Assembly (NCBI RefSeq): GCF_001411555.2
Contig: NC_049902.1
Location: forward strand, 8,935,985-8,999,984
DNA length: 64,000 bases
Source of the DNA: Juglans regia
Taxonomy: Eukaryota; Streptophyta; Magnoliopsida; Fagales; Juglandaceae
Reading direction: 5' to 3'
Part shown: positions 11,470-24,759 of the stretch, in pieces
Layout: each line of letters opens with the position of its first letter
How positions within the stretch are numbered: the stretch's first letter is position 1
Notes under the pieces: model-generated
What the model was told of the DNA's origin: nothing
Databases searched by the model: none
Seen by the model: the letters and a program-made list of their open reading frames with translations, nothing else
Program-made: the position numbers and the translations under genes

Positions 11470-11831
11470 TAAAATGCTCCTTTGGAGGTCTGTTTTCTCA
11501 GGCAATTCCCAGCATCATCTCATCTTATAGCACAAATTCTCCCTCCTTTGATTTTGGTATAAGTTAATTGGTTTACACCTGAGATATTAAATTATTTAAA
11601 TTTTTTATCGATCTTTTTATATATATAAGGATAAACAAATTCTCTCTTATTGCACAAATTCTCTCTCTATTTATATATGTAAATAATAATGCTATTTATT
11701 ATCCTTTTAAATATTATTTTTTAATCATCTCTTAATGTGATATTGAATGATTTAATTTTTTTTTATTATATTTCATTTATCTGCAAATTATTTGATACAA
11801 CATCAAGAGATAATGAATAGATGACGACTAA

Positions 11832-12037
11832 GGCTCCGTTTGGATAATGAAATAAAATGATATAGTTTTATATGAAAGTTAAAAGTCGAATAAAATATTA
11901 TTAAAAAATTATTTTTTAATATTATTATTCTTATTTTGAAATTTAAAAAATTGAATTGTTTATTTCATTTTGTATAGAAATTTGATAAACTTGTAATGAT
12001 GAGATGAGATGAAACCGTTTCTATATTTAAATGGGCC
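11832..12037 (+). mobile_element. Tourist/PIF-Harbinger-like MITE
   Basis: Starts GGCTCCGTTTGGATA, ends ATGGGCC, flanked by TAA at 11829-11831 and 12038-12040. It shares the AAAGTT...GTCGAATAAAATATT core and the GATGAGATGAGATGA block with the copies at 11280 and 58075. Confidence 0.82.
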
Positions 12038-12208
12038 TAAAAGGATGGTAAATAACAATTTTTTTCAATTTTATCATTGGTTATGAACTATTATTAATCT
12101 TGCGTTGTAATCAAAGTTTTTGTGTACCAATACCGTTGTGTGCACTTTCATACTAAAATTAAAATCGTAGAGTCGTAGCCCCTATTTAATTATCAAGATA
12201 ATAAAATT

Positions 12209-12387
12209 GAAAAATGATAGCCGCAATCATAAATGTGTAAGTACCAAATAATCATTTTGAAAAAAGTGAATAAATATGAGATTTTTATAAAAAAAAAAAT
12301 ATATTTTTTTAATAATGGACCTCACTTTTTTTTCAAAATAATTACACAGCGCTTGCACAATCTACGACTGTATGTAGTATTACTCAA
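12209..12387. mobile_element. Foldback MITE (ATGATAG...GTAGTATTAC family)
   Basis: Imperfect palindrome. The left arm has ATGATAGCCGCAATCATAAATGTG and the right arm has GCACAATCTACGACTG...TAGTATTACTC, joined by a poly(T)/poly(A) loop with TCATTTTGAAAAAAGTGAATAAATA. Related copies lie at about 22505-22640, 23277-23450 and 29229-29400. Confidence 0.65.
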
Positions 12388-12539
12388 TAAAATTATCCCC
12401 AAAATAAATCCCAAATAGTAAAACAACTTTTATTAAAATTAAAACGACAAAAATATGAACTTGCAGGGCATAATTGGGAGTAACTTTTTTATGATTATTA
12501 TATGTAAGCAGCTTACTGAAGAAAAGAACTTCCATGCAA

Positions 12540-12755
12540 ACATTAAAGGGAAGAATATTTATGATGTTTAAGAATATATATGTTACAAAACTCCCAAGAG
12601 ATCAATTCCTTTTACATTCAAGAAGAGAACTTCAGTCCTTACCCATATATTGTTATGCTTTGACAAAGAACGTACAACAAATATAAATCACAGTAAGAAA
12701 AAAGTAGAAAAAAGAAAATCAAAGATAAGTGGAAGTGAAGAAGAATTAGAAGAGA
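12540..12755 (-). other. Probable 3' UTR of the LONGIFOLIA gene
   Basis: AT-rich sequence directly downstream of the stop codon on the minus strand; no other feature is visible. The exact poly(A) site was not determined. Confidence 0.4.
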
Positions 12756-15700
12756 TTACTTTGCAAACAGCTGCCTACGCCTACCTCGCTTGGCTCGCAT
12801 ACTAGTTGCCTCACCAATCACAATCTCATCAACTAAGTCCTTAAAAATCAATCTCTCAACATCTAGCACCATGCCTGAGACCTCACCCTGCAGGAAACCA
12901 GTCCAACTCCCCGACCGATGCATCACATCCTCCCACAAGATACTTTTCAATCCATCCTCCTCATCCTCCAAGCTGCCCACCAACTTCTTGGCTTGAAACT
13001 GTTCTATCTCAATGCACAATTCTTTAAGAAGCTTTTGTGCACTAAAGGTCTTCCTTGCCAGTCTTTCAGGCTTCAGCCATGGCTCAGGACAAATGCCAGT
13101 GAAAAATAACTTTGTAACAAGAACCTCATTAACTGCATCAAATATAAGTTTACGGTGAAATTTCTCCCGGTCTGTCTTTGAATTGGCAGACATTCCTGGG
13201 CTTCTATCTTCTTTTAAAAGCAAACTGCTTGCCTTGGTTTGCTCCAAAACAAAGAATAACTCAGGGTTAATAGGGTAGCCTGATGGGTGCAGCTGAAATG
13301 TCGTTAGCTCAGAGCTAAGGTCAATGAGAAGAAGGCCTGAAGCTAACAATATTTCAGATATGTATCTGTGGTCTGGATTTGAATTCTCACAGAGTGATGC
13401 TATGTAATCTGTTCTGCCTTCATCATGATTGGAGTTCAGCCGCCTAAGTTTCTGAACTAAGTGTTCGATGTTCTGTAATTTCTTGCGACTGATCTCTGAG
13501 GTAAGACCAGACTCCATGCCATTAGATAAGAGGTTATCTGTAGGGTTCCATTGATCTACAACGTGGCTGTCATTATAATCTTGAGCACCATCACCTGTTG
13601 CATGAATGGACATTAGAATGAGATATGCCCTTCTATCTTTAACTAAACAACTAACTATGAGAGAACAATTAAGGGAAAATATACTTTCCACCCTCCATAT
13701 AAAAAGTTATCTCTATTTCGCATCTCAAACTAGAAAAACTGACATATGACACCCCAAAACTAAAAACAAGAAAAATAGAAACTTCGTCCCATTCTGACCT
13801 TTAGTATGGAAGGAAAATATGTGAAAATAGATGATATTTGATCCAATGCACTGGTCAAAATTGGATAAGGGTGCTATTTGACAATTTTTGGTAGTTGGAG
13901 AATGCAGTGTCACTTTTGGAGGTTTACACTTGTTAATAGGAGGCTGAAAGTGTATTTTCCCTAACAATTAATTATCTTTAATTTATTCTGTCTCTACTTC
14001 CAACTACAATTTCTTTGTAGAAAACTTAAATAGTGGACACATAGCAGGTATGTAAAAGCAAGTTTAATTCCAGATCAGACTTGGATGTACAATCGAACTA
14101 GTGGTCCTCATATAATACCCAACCTTTTAAAACCACAATTCATCTAACCCATTTAGACACAATACTTCATAGGCCATAAAAATGGAAAAATATTCCTGTC
14201 GCTGCAAGTAACTCTCGAGGAAACTGGTGTTGCTAAAAAGTAGTTGGAAAAATGACTGAGAACAATGATGACAATGAAGACTATGATTATATCAACTCAC
14301 ATTTTCTCCTGTTTTTAAGAAATATTTCATTGCCCCTATTCATTATTCTCTTCCCTATCTTTTCCTCTCGCATTAAGAAAACAAGTTTCAATAAAAATAT
14401 GCATAAACTCTCACTCCTATACATGCCTGCTTCTCATCCTTTAGCTTCTCCCAGATTTCCCATTTTTGTTTACTGAAGCACAAGACAAAGTTTACACATG
14501 ACTAACTCGCCCAAACCTGTAAAATGTATTTTCATACGTGCTCCGCAGACATAACCTAAGGTCTGATGGCCAATCTTCATAAATTGGTCCAACTAAACAT
14601 GAACTCGTTGGGCAAAAACTGAATTTTGTTGTTAGACTTGAACTGAATCATTTAGAATAATACCTCCACCTGTACCTCGTTTTTTCTTTCTTTCCAACAG
14701 GGCAGTCTTATTTATACCATAACTCATTTTCCAAATTCTCAAACAGTCCCTTTGGAATGAGATCATAATTGATATTGCTGTTTTTTACATTTTACGTAAT
14801 ATTTTCCATTAATGTGATGTTTCTTAAGAAGGGAAAATAGAGGAAAGAGACGTGTTCTAACACATCATCACAGGCAGCGTGGGAGAATTAGTCATTAGAT
14901 CACCCGATACTCAATATCTAATTAGCTTAGTTGGGCCAGATCCGAGTAAAGTTTTTTGGGGGGAAGAAATTCAATGGAAAAATTTGAGTTTTTGGGTGAC
15001 AGAAGCTTTCACCTTTGAGGGAATTTGGCGTCTGCTTTACAGGAGATGGTGCATCATCTCTATATACCGAGCCATCAAGCACAGAGACAGGACTGGGATG
15101 TTCTGGGGCAACAGTAGCAAGTTCTGCCAATGATTCATCTTCATCCAACCTTGGAGTGGGTTCCTGATCAAGTAAAACAATACATGTAATTCAAACAATA
15201 CATGTAATTCATCCAAAGAAAGAAAAAATTACATGTGAACTAAATTTTCCGAATACTTTAGCGGGAAAGAAGATCCAAAGCACTAACTTTTTGCATTGAG
15301 CAAGAAGCAGAGTAATTGACAGCCTTCATAGATGGACTCTGGCTGCCATTGACCTCAATAGATTGTGCAGTACTCGTGACTTCAATGTCAATCTTTGAGT
15401 CCAATATGGTATTACTGTCCGATTGCACAGACATGTCATCTCCTTGACAACTCAGACTTCTTGATTCATAACTCAGCTCACTCAATTGGTCATCACTTAG
15501 CTGTGAGTTAGAAGATTGTGGTCTGACTTTTACACCTGAGGAACCTGAGTCTTTTAGTTGTCGGTTGGATTGTCTTCTGGGTTTGTTTGACTCAGATGGA
15601 GGGGTAGGTGGACGAGATCGCTTCTCCAACTCAAGCTTCTTCTGTTGCAGTCTTGGGCTAACAGATCCAGAGCCCTTTCCGGAACTTATGGCGTTTTCTT

Positions 15701-18700
15701 TTGAGGAATGTTGAGACCTTGATGAAGATTGTGTTGATCTAATGGTCCTGCCACTAGCTTTCTTATCAGTGGAACTAACAGCAGTGTTCCTGCGACTGCT
15801 TTTCAGAGACTGATCTTTAGCTGTTTGGCTATTAATTGAACCTTTTTTAGCATCTGCAAATCCACAACCCTGAATTCTGTGCAGACCAGAAATATCATCC
15901 ATTGGAATTACTGAGGAGGCAGGAATACCAGATCTTCCATCAAGCTTAGCTGGTTTCATGATCACAATGGGGGAACCAAAAGTCCTCGAAGAATTAGAAC
16001 CCCCACTGGGAGAAGCAATAACATGGTTTCTCTGTGGGATTTGGTGGCTGTGTGATTTTGAATTTTGATTTGAACTATTGTATTTTGGTTCAGAGACTCC
16101 TTGAACTCCAAACTCTGAAGTTTGTTCTTCTTTTCCGGTCTCTAATAACCCCTTTGCCTGCATTGCTTCCAGTATCTGTTTAAGGGCTCTAAAATTCTTC
16201 CCAGATTGTTTAAATTCAGGATCTTTCAACCTCTTCTCAATCTCACCACAAACAGAATTGAAGGAGTTCGGTGCCATTGGTGGAACTTTTGCAGGCCTGA
16301 AAGCTTGTTTCTGTGAAACTCTATTTCCATCCAGTTGCTTCCAAGGAGCTGGTTCAATTGGAAATCTTGAACTTGAAATGGGTTTCATGAAAAAATCAGG
16401 ATTCTTCCAGCGTGGGGATGTTGGGTCCTTTGATGAGTTTCTGGGGGATTTAGAAACTCTGATAGCCCCATTTAGATCCTTTGTTTTTAAAGACCTTGAG
16501 AAGGGATCACTATCTTCAACTTCATGGGATTTGATCACATCCAAATGACCATCACTATCCAATGCAGAATCAGGCAAGGATTCCAAGCCCATTAACTTTG
16601 CCACAACACTAGGAGGCCGCTTCTGAGTTCCTGATGATTGGGGTATATTAAGGGCTTTGTCCTCTAAGTTGCCACCATTATGGAAGTTTTTTAGGTGATT
16701 AAGTTTTGAATCAGAGTTGGAACTCTGCCATGAACTTTCCTTACTGTCCAGTGAAAGTCTGGGCAGCTCTTTAAGCTTTAATGTGGATTTGAGGGTTTCT
16801 CGTGATTCAAAGGATAAACGATTTATCTCTCTCCCATCGTAAGAAAACCTGGGAGCATCCCTTGAAATCGAATGCCATGGCCCATCTTTCGCTTCATATG
16901 TTGATGTTGGATGTTCCTTTGCTTCATTGTAATACCAAGGAGTTTCTTGAAGTTTAGCAAGAACGTTAAGAGACTCCTTCAGATCGTCAGGTGTTTTTTT
17001 TTTTATGTTAACCCCAACTCCATGAGATCCATCCACAGACTTGGACAGCTGTAAAGGCCTTGGGGAATCTCTATGCTTTCTGGCATGATTTACTGGTTCC
17101 TCATTTGTTGAAGTTCTAATTGATAGTCCTCTAGCTTCCCTATACATGGAGTCCTTGACCACATCACGAAGATCAAGGGACTGCCGCCCTACATATGGAG
17201 AGGTACTTGGCTGATTCATCGCTGGGTCCCTCGATGGAGTTTCAGGAAAACTTACTCGATCAGATGAGGTTTCTGGCTGAGTTGTTTTGTTGCAGTCCAG
17301 AGAAGACAAGGTAGATGAACAAGAGGATGAGAAAGAGGCTCTTGAAGATTCTGTTGAAATTCTTTGTTTCTCGTGCACATTCTTGTTTAAACTTATTTCC
17401 TGCGAGCACAAGTTGAGGATATTCATCCAAATAAATTATAGCTCCATGCAGAACGCAGGTGAAATGATGAAGAATGTGCACATTTAAGAAATAATATATT
17501 TGTTTGTTTAGGTCAAAAAAATATCTGTTTGGAAATAATTCAGAGGCAAGAGGAGATTTTCTCTTTGGATCAATCACTGAGAAGAAGTGGTAAGAAATAT
17601 GAACATTTAAGAAAGCAAATCCAAGAGTTGATTCCATGTGAATCATATTCAACAAATGAACATTAGATAGGTTAATGCACATTAAATCCACGGATGCATA
17701 TGGTTGATAAAAAAAAACAAATCCAAGAGTTAATTCCATGTGAATCATATTTAACCAATGAACATTAGTTAGTTTAATGCCACATTAAATCCATGGATGC
17801 ATATGGTTGATGAAAAAGGAATATAGACAGACTAGTGATCTCAAACAACTAAACTTAGTGATCTCAAACAACTAAACTTAAAACTGAAAACTTATGAGCA
17901 TTGGTAAAAAATAAGTGGATCACGGAGTGGGATAGCCGGAAAAGAAAAGCTTACAGCTGTTGTCTGTCGATGGTATATGTAATTAGACTCTCTTTCCAGG
18001 CTGCCATTGTTGAAATGGGAATTACCTATTGAAGAAACAATAGAGTTAAATTTACAGACTGCACTACTGATGGCTTTAAATTTTTGAGCCTGCAAAAGAG
18101 CCGTAAAATACATGCTAATTGGATCAAATCAGAGGAAAAAGTGTACATGCACAACCAGAAGCTGAAAGTATGGGAAATATACCATTCTTTAGATCTGATA
18201 TATCTAATTTCTGGAATAGAAACTGGAAAAAATTACTGTTTTAGGTGTTTGGAGTTTGGACTAATACTATTTTTAAACTAGTACCTATAGCTTATAAAGT
18301 TTCAAACTAATCCCTGGGGTAAGGTGCCTATTTCAAAAAAATCGCTCCATCCAAGCTCCATTAGTTTAGTGACAAAATGCTGATGTAGTACATAACTGCC
18401 ACGCCATAACCAATCAGAAGAGTACATATATCAATTGCTACACAGTCAGCTTTTAAAAATTTAAAAATGCATAGTCAACATCAATATTAAAAATAAAAAA
18501 ATAAATTTATAAAAAAAGAAAAAAGGAGGGGTCACCAAATGGGTTGCCACATCCGTCTACCATCCCAAGGACAACCATATCTAAGCTGCCCAAAGGGGTG
18601 GCCCTTTACAGGCCTCCCACCCCTTGAGTGGCCCAATCTTTTTGAAATAAGCACCTAATTTCAAGGATCAGTTTAAAAATTGTTAAACCACCACAGGTAC

Positions 18701-19343
18701 AAGTTTGAAAAAAAGCTAAACCCCAACAGTAATTTTCCCTAGAAACTGTGATATGTTTTCATAGGATAAACATTTGTGAGACATCTATCCGTATCCATTT
18801 GTGTACAGCAAGTAAGACCTGGAAACAAGACAATTAGATGGACCAATTGCCAATGGACATGTCGTATGAAATCCTTGATGTCATGCCTTCACAAATTCAT
18901 CATGTACGTTGTGGGATTATGCAAGGGCGCACACACGTACAAGACGGAGAAATTGTTAAGTATTACATGATATTAGGATTGGATATAAAAGGAGCAAAGA
19001 AAGAAAAAACTAAAGATAGAAGAATCAATTGTTTCCATACCAGTAATGAATCAAATAAAACAACACAGACACAAGAGCAGCTCCAGATATACTCGCGCAA
19101 CCAATGAAAAGTATTAGATACTGATAAGATAAAGCAATCCCCACCTTTGACACAACGAACAGTAGTAATAATTAAATAATATCAAGGTCAAAGAATACCT
19201 GGAGGAAGGCTCTTGTGGCTAATGCGCCTACCAGTGAGGACGTTAGGACGATCAAAGATTTGAAATATCCCAGTCATGCATCCTATTTGCTTCTGCAAAT
19301 CTGGATTGTCATCAGCTAAAGAATGTAAAAGCTTTGCAGCCAT
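12756..19343 (-). CDS. LNG1: LONGIFOLIA / TON1-recruiting-motif (TRM1/2-type) protein
   Basis: Five coding exons: 19199-19343, 17955-18025, 15288-17399, 15013-15163 and 12756-13594. All introns are GT-AG and phases match, giving 1105 aa, normal for the family. Exon 1 encodes MAAKLLHSLADDNPDLQKQI and GIFQIFDR, the conserved N-terminus of LONGIFOLIA proteins. Then come a Ser-rich stretch, a DLRDVVKDSMYREARGL block (about 148-164), the VVAKLMGLESLP TRM motif (about 337-348), FRALKQILEAMQAKGLL, a VIMKPAKL block, SPVSVLDGSVYRDDAPSPVK and a C-terminal DUF4378. Family members associate with microtubules and promote longitudinal organ elongation; that is family knowledge. Whether it is the LNG1 or LNG2 orthologue cannot be told. 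Introns 1 and 4 each hold a MULE-type insertion; intron 2 holds a tandem duplication. Confidence 0.93.
13673..13962. mobile_element. MULE-type MITE in LONGIFOLIA intron 4
   Basis: Terminal inverted repeats GGGAAAATATACTTTC and GAAAGTGTATTTTCCC (15 of 16 match), flanked by a perfect 9-bp direct repeat AACAATTAA (13664-13672 and 13963-13971). A 9-bp duplication is typical of Mutator-like elements. It is 290 bp and has no coding capacity. It sits less than 100 bp from the exon 5 acceptor. Confidence 0.83.
17616..17820. repeat. Tandem duplication (102-bp period) in LONGIFOLIA intron 2
   Basis: Two head-to-tail copies begin CAAATCCAAGAG at 17616 and 17718 and share the segments CATGTGAATCATAT, GAACATTAG and GGATGCATATGGTTGAT. 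Just beyond, a 23-bp unit containing AGTGATCTCAAACAACTAAA is repeated twice (about 17835-17882). Confidence 0.85.
18226..18739. mobile_element. MULE-type element in LONGIFOLIA intron 1
   Basis: 514 bp with inverted ends (GAAAAAATTACTGTT at the left, AACAGTAATTTTCCC at the right), flanked by a perfect 9-bp repeat TAGAAACTG (18217-18225 and 18740-18748). Subterminal regions are also partly inverted (GTTTGGACTAAT / AAGTTTGAAAAA-type). No ORF. The interior holds GC-rich blocks such as GGGGTGGCCC. Confidence 0.85.
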
Positions 19344-19360
19344 CTCCCCCTCTCTCCTCA

Positions 19361-20300
19361 GCTAACACAATTAAACACACCTACTTCCTATCCCTCCAAC
19401 AATGCTTTCTAGGTCCAAATAAAAGAATATCAGCAATTCAGCCACCGTCAGTAAAATTTATATCTTACACTCAACAAATACGTTGAAGCCGGAGATTGCA
19501 GTTCACAAATTATGAGATATCCAAGCAATTCTCAGGTAGCCCAATCAAGAATGAGAGATTTCAGACACCTCAGAGACCCTTTTAACCTCTGATTCCAGAC
19601 TACAGCTCGGGTATAAATCAGAAGTTGAGATGCTTAACCATAAGACAACAAAGCGCTTTCCTCGTTCATGAAATTGCAAATGCAGCATTCCAAAACAGAA
19701 ATCACCGCTACATCAAATTACTTATATTTGCTAATCAACAATACACCAAAAATGGCTCTTAAAACCCAGTTTTCTACAGCTACTTACAGCTCAGAAACAA
19801 AAATTATGGCTTCAAACGAGATCAATACTGTCCTTTTGAAATCGAAACAATCCCAGAATGTTTACTGCTATTGTAGCATTAAATACCCTTTTCTGGATTT
19901 TCTCCCAAATCTCAATTTGTTGAAAGAATCAAGGAAACCCGAAGATACCCAGAAAGCGAAAGAATAAAATCTAATCAGTAACGTGAAAGAAACCTTATTG
20001 GCTTTCACAGAACAAACTAGACAATGCCTTGTATAGGAACTACAAAGTCGCCAAAAGAAAAGGAAGGGACCCAACACCCATATCAGTATTAACAATGCCC
20101 GGAGTTGTTAGCAACATTACCTTTACGCTGCCAAAAAAACAAAACTAATACCCTCTGCAGATCGAAGAAGAGATTTTTTTCAGAGAACTAGTGGAAAGAC
20201 AGCTAGAAGAGATAGGAAGTATCATGAAATAAACCAATCTGGTGTGAGTTTAACAGTTGGCAATTTTTAATTTTTTCTGAGTCACAGAGAGAGAGAGAGA
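19361..20300 (-). promoter_or_regulatory. Probable 5' UTR exon, intron and leader of the LONGIFOLIA gene
   Basis: On the minus strand a donor AAAG|GTAATG at about 20121 and an acceptor TTAG|C at about 19361 would give a 5' UTR intron of about 760 bp, with an upstream leader exon ending at 20121. The leader is CT-rich, and a short GA tract lies at about 20287-20300. The transcription start and TATA box were not identified. Confidence 0.4.
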
Positions 20301-21408
20301 CAGAGAGTATGAATTGTGTGGGTCAGATGTCCTCTAGGCCATATCTCACACATCCATGTGGGAGGTCTGAGGAGAATGTGGGTGGGTCTGGAGCTGTCTG
20401 CATGTGCATGTGAATTTGTCAGAGTAGAGAGAGATGTAAAAGTGGACATATTTGTACTAGAAACTGGAAAATTAGCCAAAGAAAAGAAAATGTCATTCTT
20501 CTTGCCTGCAAACTCCAATTGTCTTTTTCCAAGCACTTCTCACAAGCTGGTTTACCATATTACCCTCCTGTAGATTTCCCTTTTTTTTGGCCCTTGGGAG
20601 GTGGCAAGGACTATGAGCCCACACTTAGCAGACTTTTAATATCATCATTAGAGACAACAACAGCATTTAAAAATAAAGAAAGCAATAATTCAACAATGAT
20701 GCAGAATGAATTAATTTTTGCTTGATGAGTAATGAATGATAGCTTTTAATAATGCCAACTTGTAAAAGCAGTAGTGATTTAAATCCAAATAAAAGAAAAA
20801 ACGATTTATTATATATCAGTCACTACGTACTCTTATATTCTATATTTATAATTTTTTTATAAGATATAGGAATTTCTTTATAGGATATAGAAATATTTTT
20901 TATAGAATGTGAGATGTGGAATGATGAATAGTAACTGATGAAAAGAATTTTTCAAAAAGCTGTTAAATAGACAGATATTGTAACATAGCATGCATATGGT
21001 TGGCCAATTCACATCTTTCATATATTCTTAGTTCAGATGGCCTTAACAAAACTGAAATTCATAGACAATCACCAAAGAAAAAGTAAAAATCAGACTGAAA
21101 CAATACACCACATATTGATGGGAGTGACTAGATGGTTAGGAAGATGGGATAGAGAAAGGAAAATTAAAAATTATTTTTTAATTATTTGATGTTACCTAAT
21201 TTTTATAGTTTTTTTTATATCACATAAAGATATGATAAAATGATAATTATTAAAAAAATATCATTTTTTTTTTCCAAAATATTCATGAGAAAATGCTACT
21301 AATATTTCGGTTTTATTGATCATGCAAGTCACGTAAGAAAAAAATTGGGGTTGGGGATTTTATGTTATTTTGATTAAGAAAACAATAGAGCTAGCAACTC
21401 TTTTACTA

Positions 21409-21692
21409 GCCTGGTTTGGATAGTGAATTGAGATAAGATGAAATGAGTTGAGATGGATTGTAAATAGTACTGAGATATTTGAGTTGACATATTTTTAATA
21501 TTATTTTTATTTTAAAATTTGAAAAAATTGTATTATTTTTTATGTTTTGTTTAAAAATTTTAAAAAAATTATAATAATTAAGTAATGATTAAATAAAAAA
21601 ATTAAATATTTAAAATTAAACAGTATTTATATTTGTCATGTTTAGATATTGATCAGATAAAATATAATGAGATAAGATATCCAAACTAGGTT
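21409..21692 (+). mobile_element. Tourist-like MITE (long variant, degenerate)
   Basis: Ends CCTGGTTTGGATA and TATCCAAACTAGG are inverted, with GAGATAAGATGAAATGAGTTGAGATG at the left and AATGAGATAAGATA at the right. The flanking duplication is unclear (TAG/TTA). Confidence 0.65.
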
Positions 21693-23033
21693 AGTGCCAT
21701 GAGATGAACCCTGGTGTGAACCTGTTGAATTTGAAGCAATAGATATCATCTCCCATTACTTGTAATTTGGTCCAATAAAGTAACTGTTTCCTATAAGAAT
21801 ATATATAAACTTGTAGGGGACAGAGGAATAAATGTTAGCCTGCCTATAATAAACAATATCAGCAACACTACACACATCAAAAATTTATTCTAAATGTGTG
21901 TCTCGAAAAGTACATTTTATTTTATTTTTTGTATATTTTTTTAATTATCATAAATATTAAAAAAATAAAAAAAATTCATAATATCATTAAAAAAATATTT
22001 TTTTAATCACTAAAAAATAAAAAAAAATAAAAAAAAAGTTTTAAAGGTGCGTTTCTCCAGGATTATAAGCTACAAAAATTAAGTATCAAGTAATTACTAA
22101 TTAGGAGGTACAATGGGGGAACGTGGCAGAGCAATGAAGATTTATTTAAAATAAAGAATTATTTTAGCAAAGCAATAAAGAAAGTTTACAATCATAGAAC
22201 TAAAACGTGTGAAGTGGTTAGTTTGCATGTCAAGTACTCTTACATAAGCAATAGATCAATTAGCCATTAAATATTGCTTTATTTGGTCGATTGGTTAATG
22301 CTTAAAAATTTTAGTTGAGATTCTCTTCAATTATTTTGTTGAAGTTGATAATTCAATATCAAGACAAGTAAAAAATAAAAATAAAAAAAAACGATTTATT
22401 AAAGTTTTATCGGAACTCAAAAGGTTAATTTAAATAGAAAAGATAAGACACTGAAATTAATTTTATAGTATTTATCAAATAATTAATATTGCTTAAAAGA
22501 TTTGCACATATATTCTACATATAATCGTAAAATACGTAAATATTACGTAATCATTTTGAAAAAGAGTAGGGTCTACTATTAAAAAATTATTTTTTTTATA
22601 TGAGTCTCATATTTTATTTATTTTTTTCAAAGATTTTAAGAGATATTGATATAGAGAAATGAGTACAAAAATAAATAATATTATAAGATTTACACTATAT
22701 ATATATATATATAAATTCAACCAAAATTAAATAATTCAATTCAGTCAAAATACGCTTGGGAAGAATATGTGTATTAGCGATAACTTCGATCTCTTGATTA
22801 TAATTGGCTCTAATAGTTTAAACGAATTAGTTGAATCCTATTAAAAAAAATTATAATTAAAGTTGAACAAACCACTACATGGACGCCATCACTCCCAAGA
22901 CCCCCAAAATGTCCTAAGCTATATAGATAATGATAATCGTCAAAGACAAATTATGAGAAAAATATTAAATATGAGTACGTACTTTACGATATGATATTAA
23001 AAATATAATAACGTTATATATTACGCTTTCATC

Positions 23034-23071
<38 letters not shown>

Positions 23072-24205
23072 CACAATAAAATCATAAAAAAAGTTATAAT
23101 ATAGAAAGCCAAATGCAGTGTCAGATTCCTCTAGCACATGACTCCCCCCACCTTCTAATTTGTCAAGTTCTGTCTGTATCCTAATTCCTAGTCTTTATTC
23201 TCCAAGGCTAGCAACTCCTTATTTTTAGTTGAATTTAAATTTGAGTTGTTTTAAGTTTGAATTCTTATTATGAATTAAAAAAATAATATTTACAGTCGTA
23301 AAGTGTGTAAATATTGTACAATCTGTTTGAAAAAGAGTGAGTAATATGGGATCTATTTTAAGAAAAATTAATTTTTTTAATAGTAGATTCTACTATTTTT
23401 TAAAATGGTTGCACGATACTTATTCAGTACATGACTAGATCTAACAATATTCTTTTAATTAGGTTCGTATCAAGTTCGTAGGTTGTAATAAAATTAAATT
23501 ACCAGCTTGAAATATCACAAGTTGGGATTAGGTTCGAAGTGTATTAATTTCGATCGAAATTGTTTAATTAAAAAAATTGATGTGTGGCACATTAATGCAA
23601 CGTAATAATTATTTATTAATTTCTTTTTATCTATCTAGAGATTAACGAATATATCTAATATTAAGAATTTTAAAATTAAAAAATACCAATATTTAAAAAT
23701 TAAATATTATGAAGTTGATTTGTAAAAATATATAAACTCAAATAATAATATTATTATAAAGAAAATGTTAATTTTTCCGCTGGAAGCTTCCGTCAGGATT
23801 TCTTTTATTATTATCTTTTTACTTAGTAATTAAGAAATTATTTTTTTAATGGCGTTATAAATTTTTTAATTTTTTAAAAAATATTAAAAAAATATATGTA
23901 AAAAAAAAATAAAAATAAAAAAATCCAAAATATATTAACGGAAGTTCCAACGAGAGCTCGTAGAGCCACCCATACTATAACTATCACTCGTTTTAGGTAA
24001 CATCGACATTTTCTTTTACCCATAATGCTGTGGATTCATTAAAAAAGCCTCAGGAGTTGTCATGTCATGATGATTGAAGGAGAGAATTCCTCGCCAACTC
24101 GATGCATGATCTAAATGAATTTAGATTCACGATTTCCCTGAGCAGGTAAGAGATCTACACGTTAACATGGCTGGTACTAAAAGGATTCCTTCTTTGAGAC
24201 TACTA

Positions 24206-24532
24206 ATCGGTTTGGATATTCAGTTATATGAATTCAGTTTTTTATAAATAATAATAAAGTGAATTTTATGGTATTCATCTAAGATAAATTTAGATGTGTT
24301 TGATTGTTAAAATAAATTTAAATATATTTATAAAAAATTAAAAAAAAGTTGTGGGTCCCGTATATAAAGAGGTGTTGAGTTGAAAAATATTATAGGTTTC
24401 ACGTGTAAAGAAGTTTTGAATTAAAATGAGTTTAATGATTTGAATATTTAGATATTAGACTCAGTTTAAAATTAGACTGAATTAAGATTAACTCGGTTGA
24501 ATCCAAATTCCAAATAGAACCTAAACCTACCA
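24206..24532 (+). mobile_element. Tourist-like MITE, second family
   Basis: Left TAA then a GGTTTGGATATTCAG end; right AATCCAAATTCCAAATAGAACC then TAA. The internal sequence contains mirrored AATTCAGTTTT and AAACTGA-type arms. Borders approximate. Confidence 0.5.
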
Positions 24533-24723
24533 ATTTACCATACGACATACGTTATGATTCTTCAACTTCTGCTCCATCTTATAGTCTTTTCACGCGTGAA
24601 TCTCACATCTTAGTACTGTCTCCTGCATTATTGGGAAGTCGTCCAAGATCATACATCGTACGTCTTGGATATTTATTTAGATTAGGATAAGGAAATTTTG
24701 TTCAGCCACCTCATGTGTTGTGT

Positions 24724-24759
<36 letters not shown>

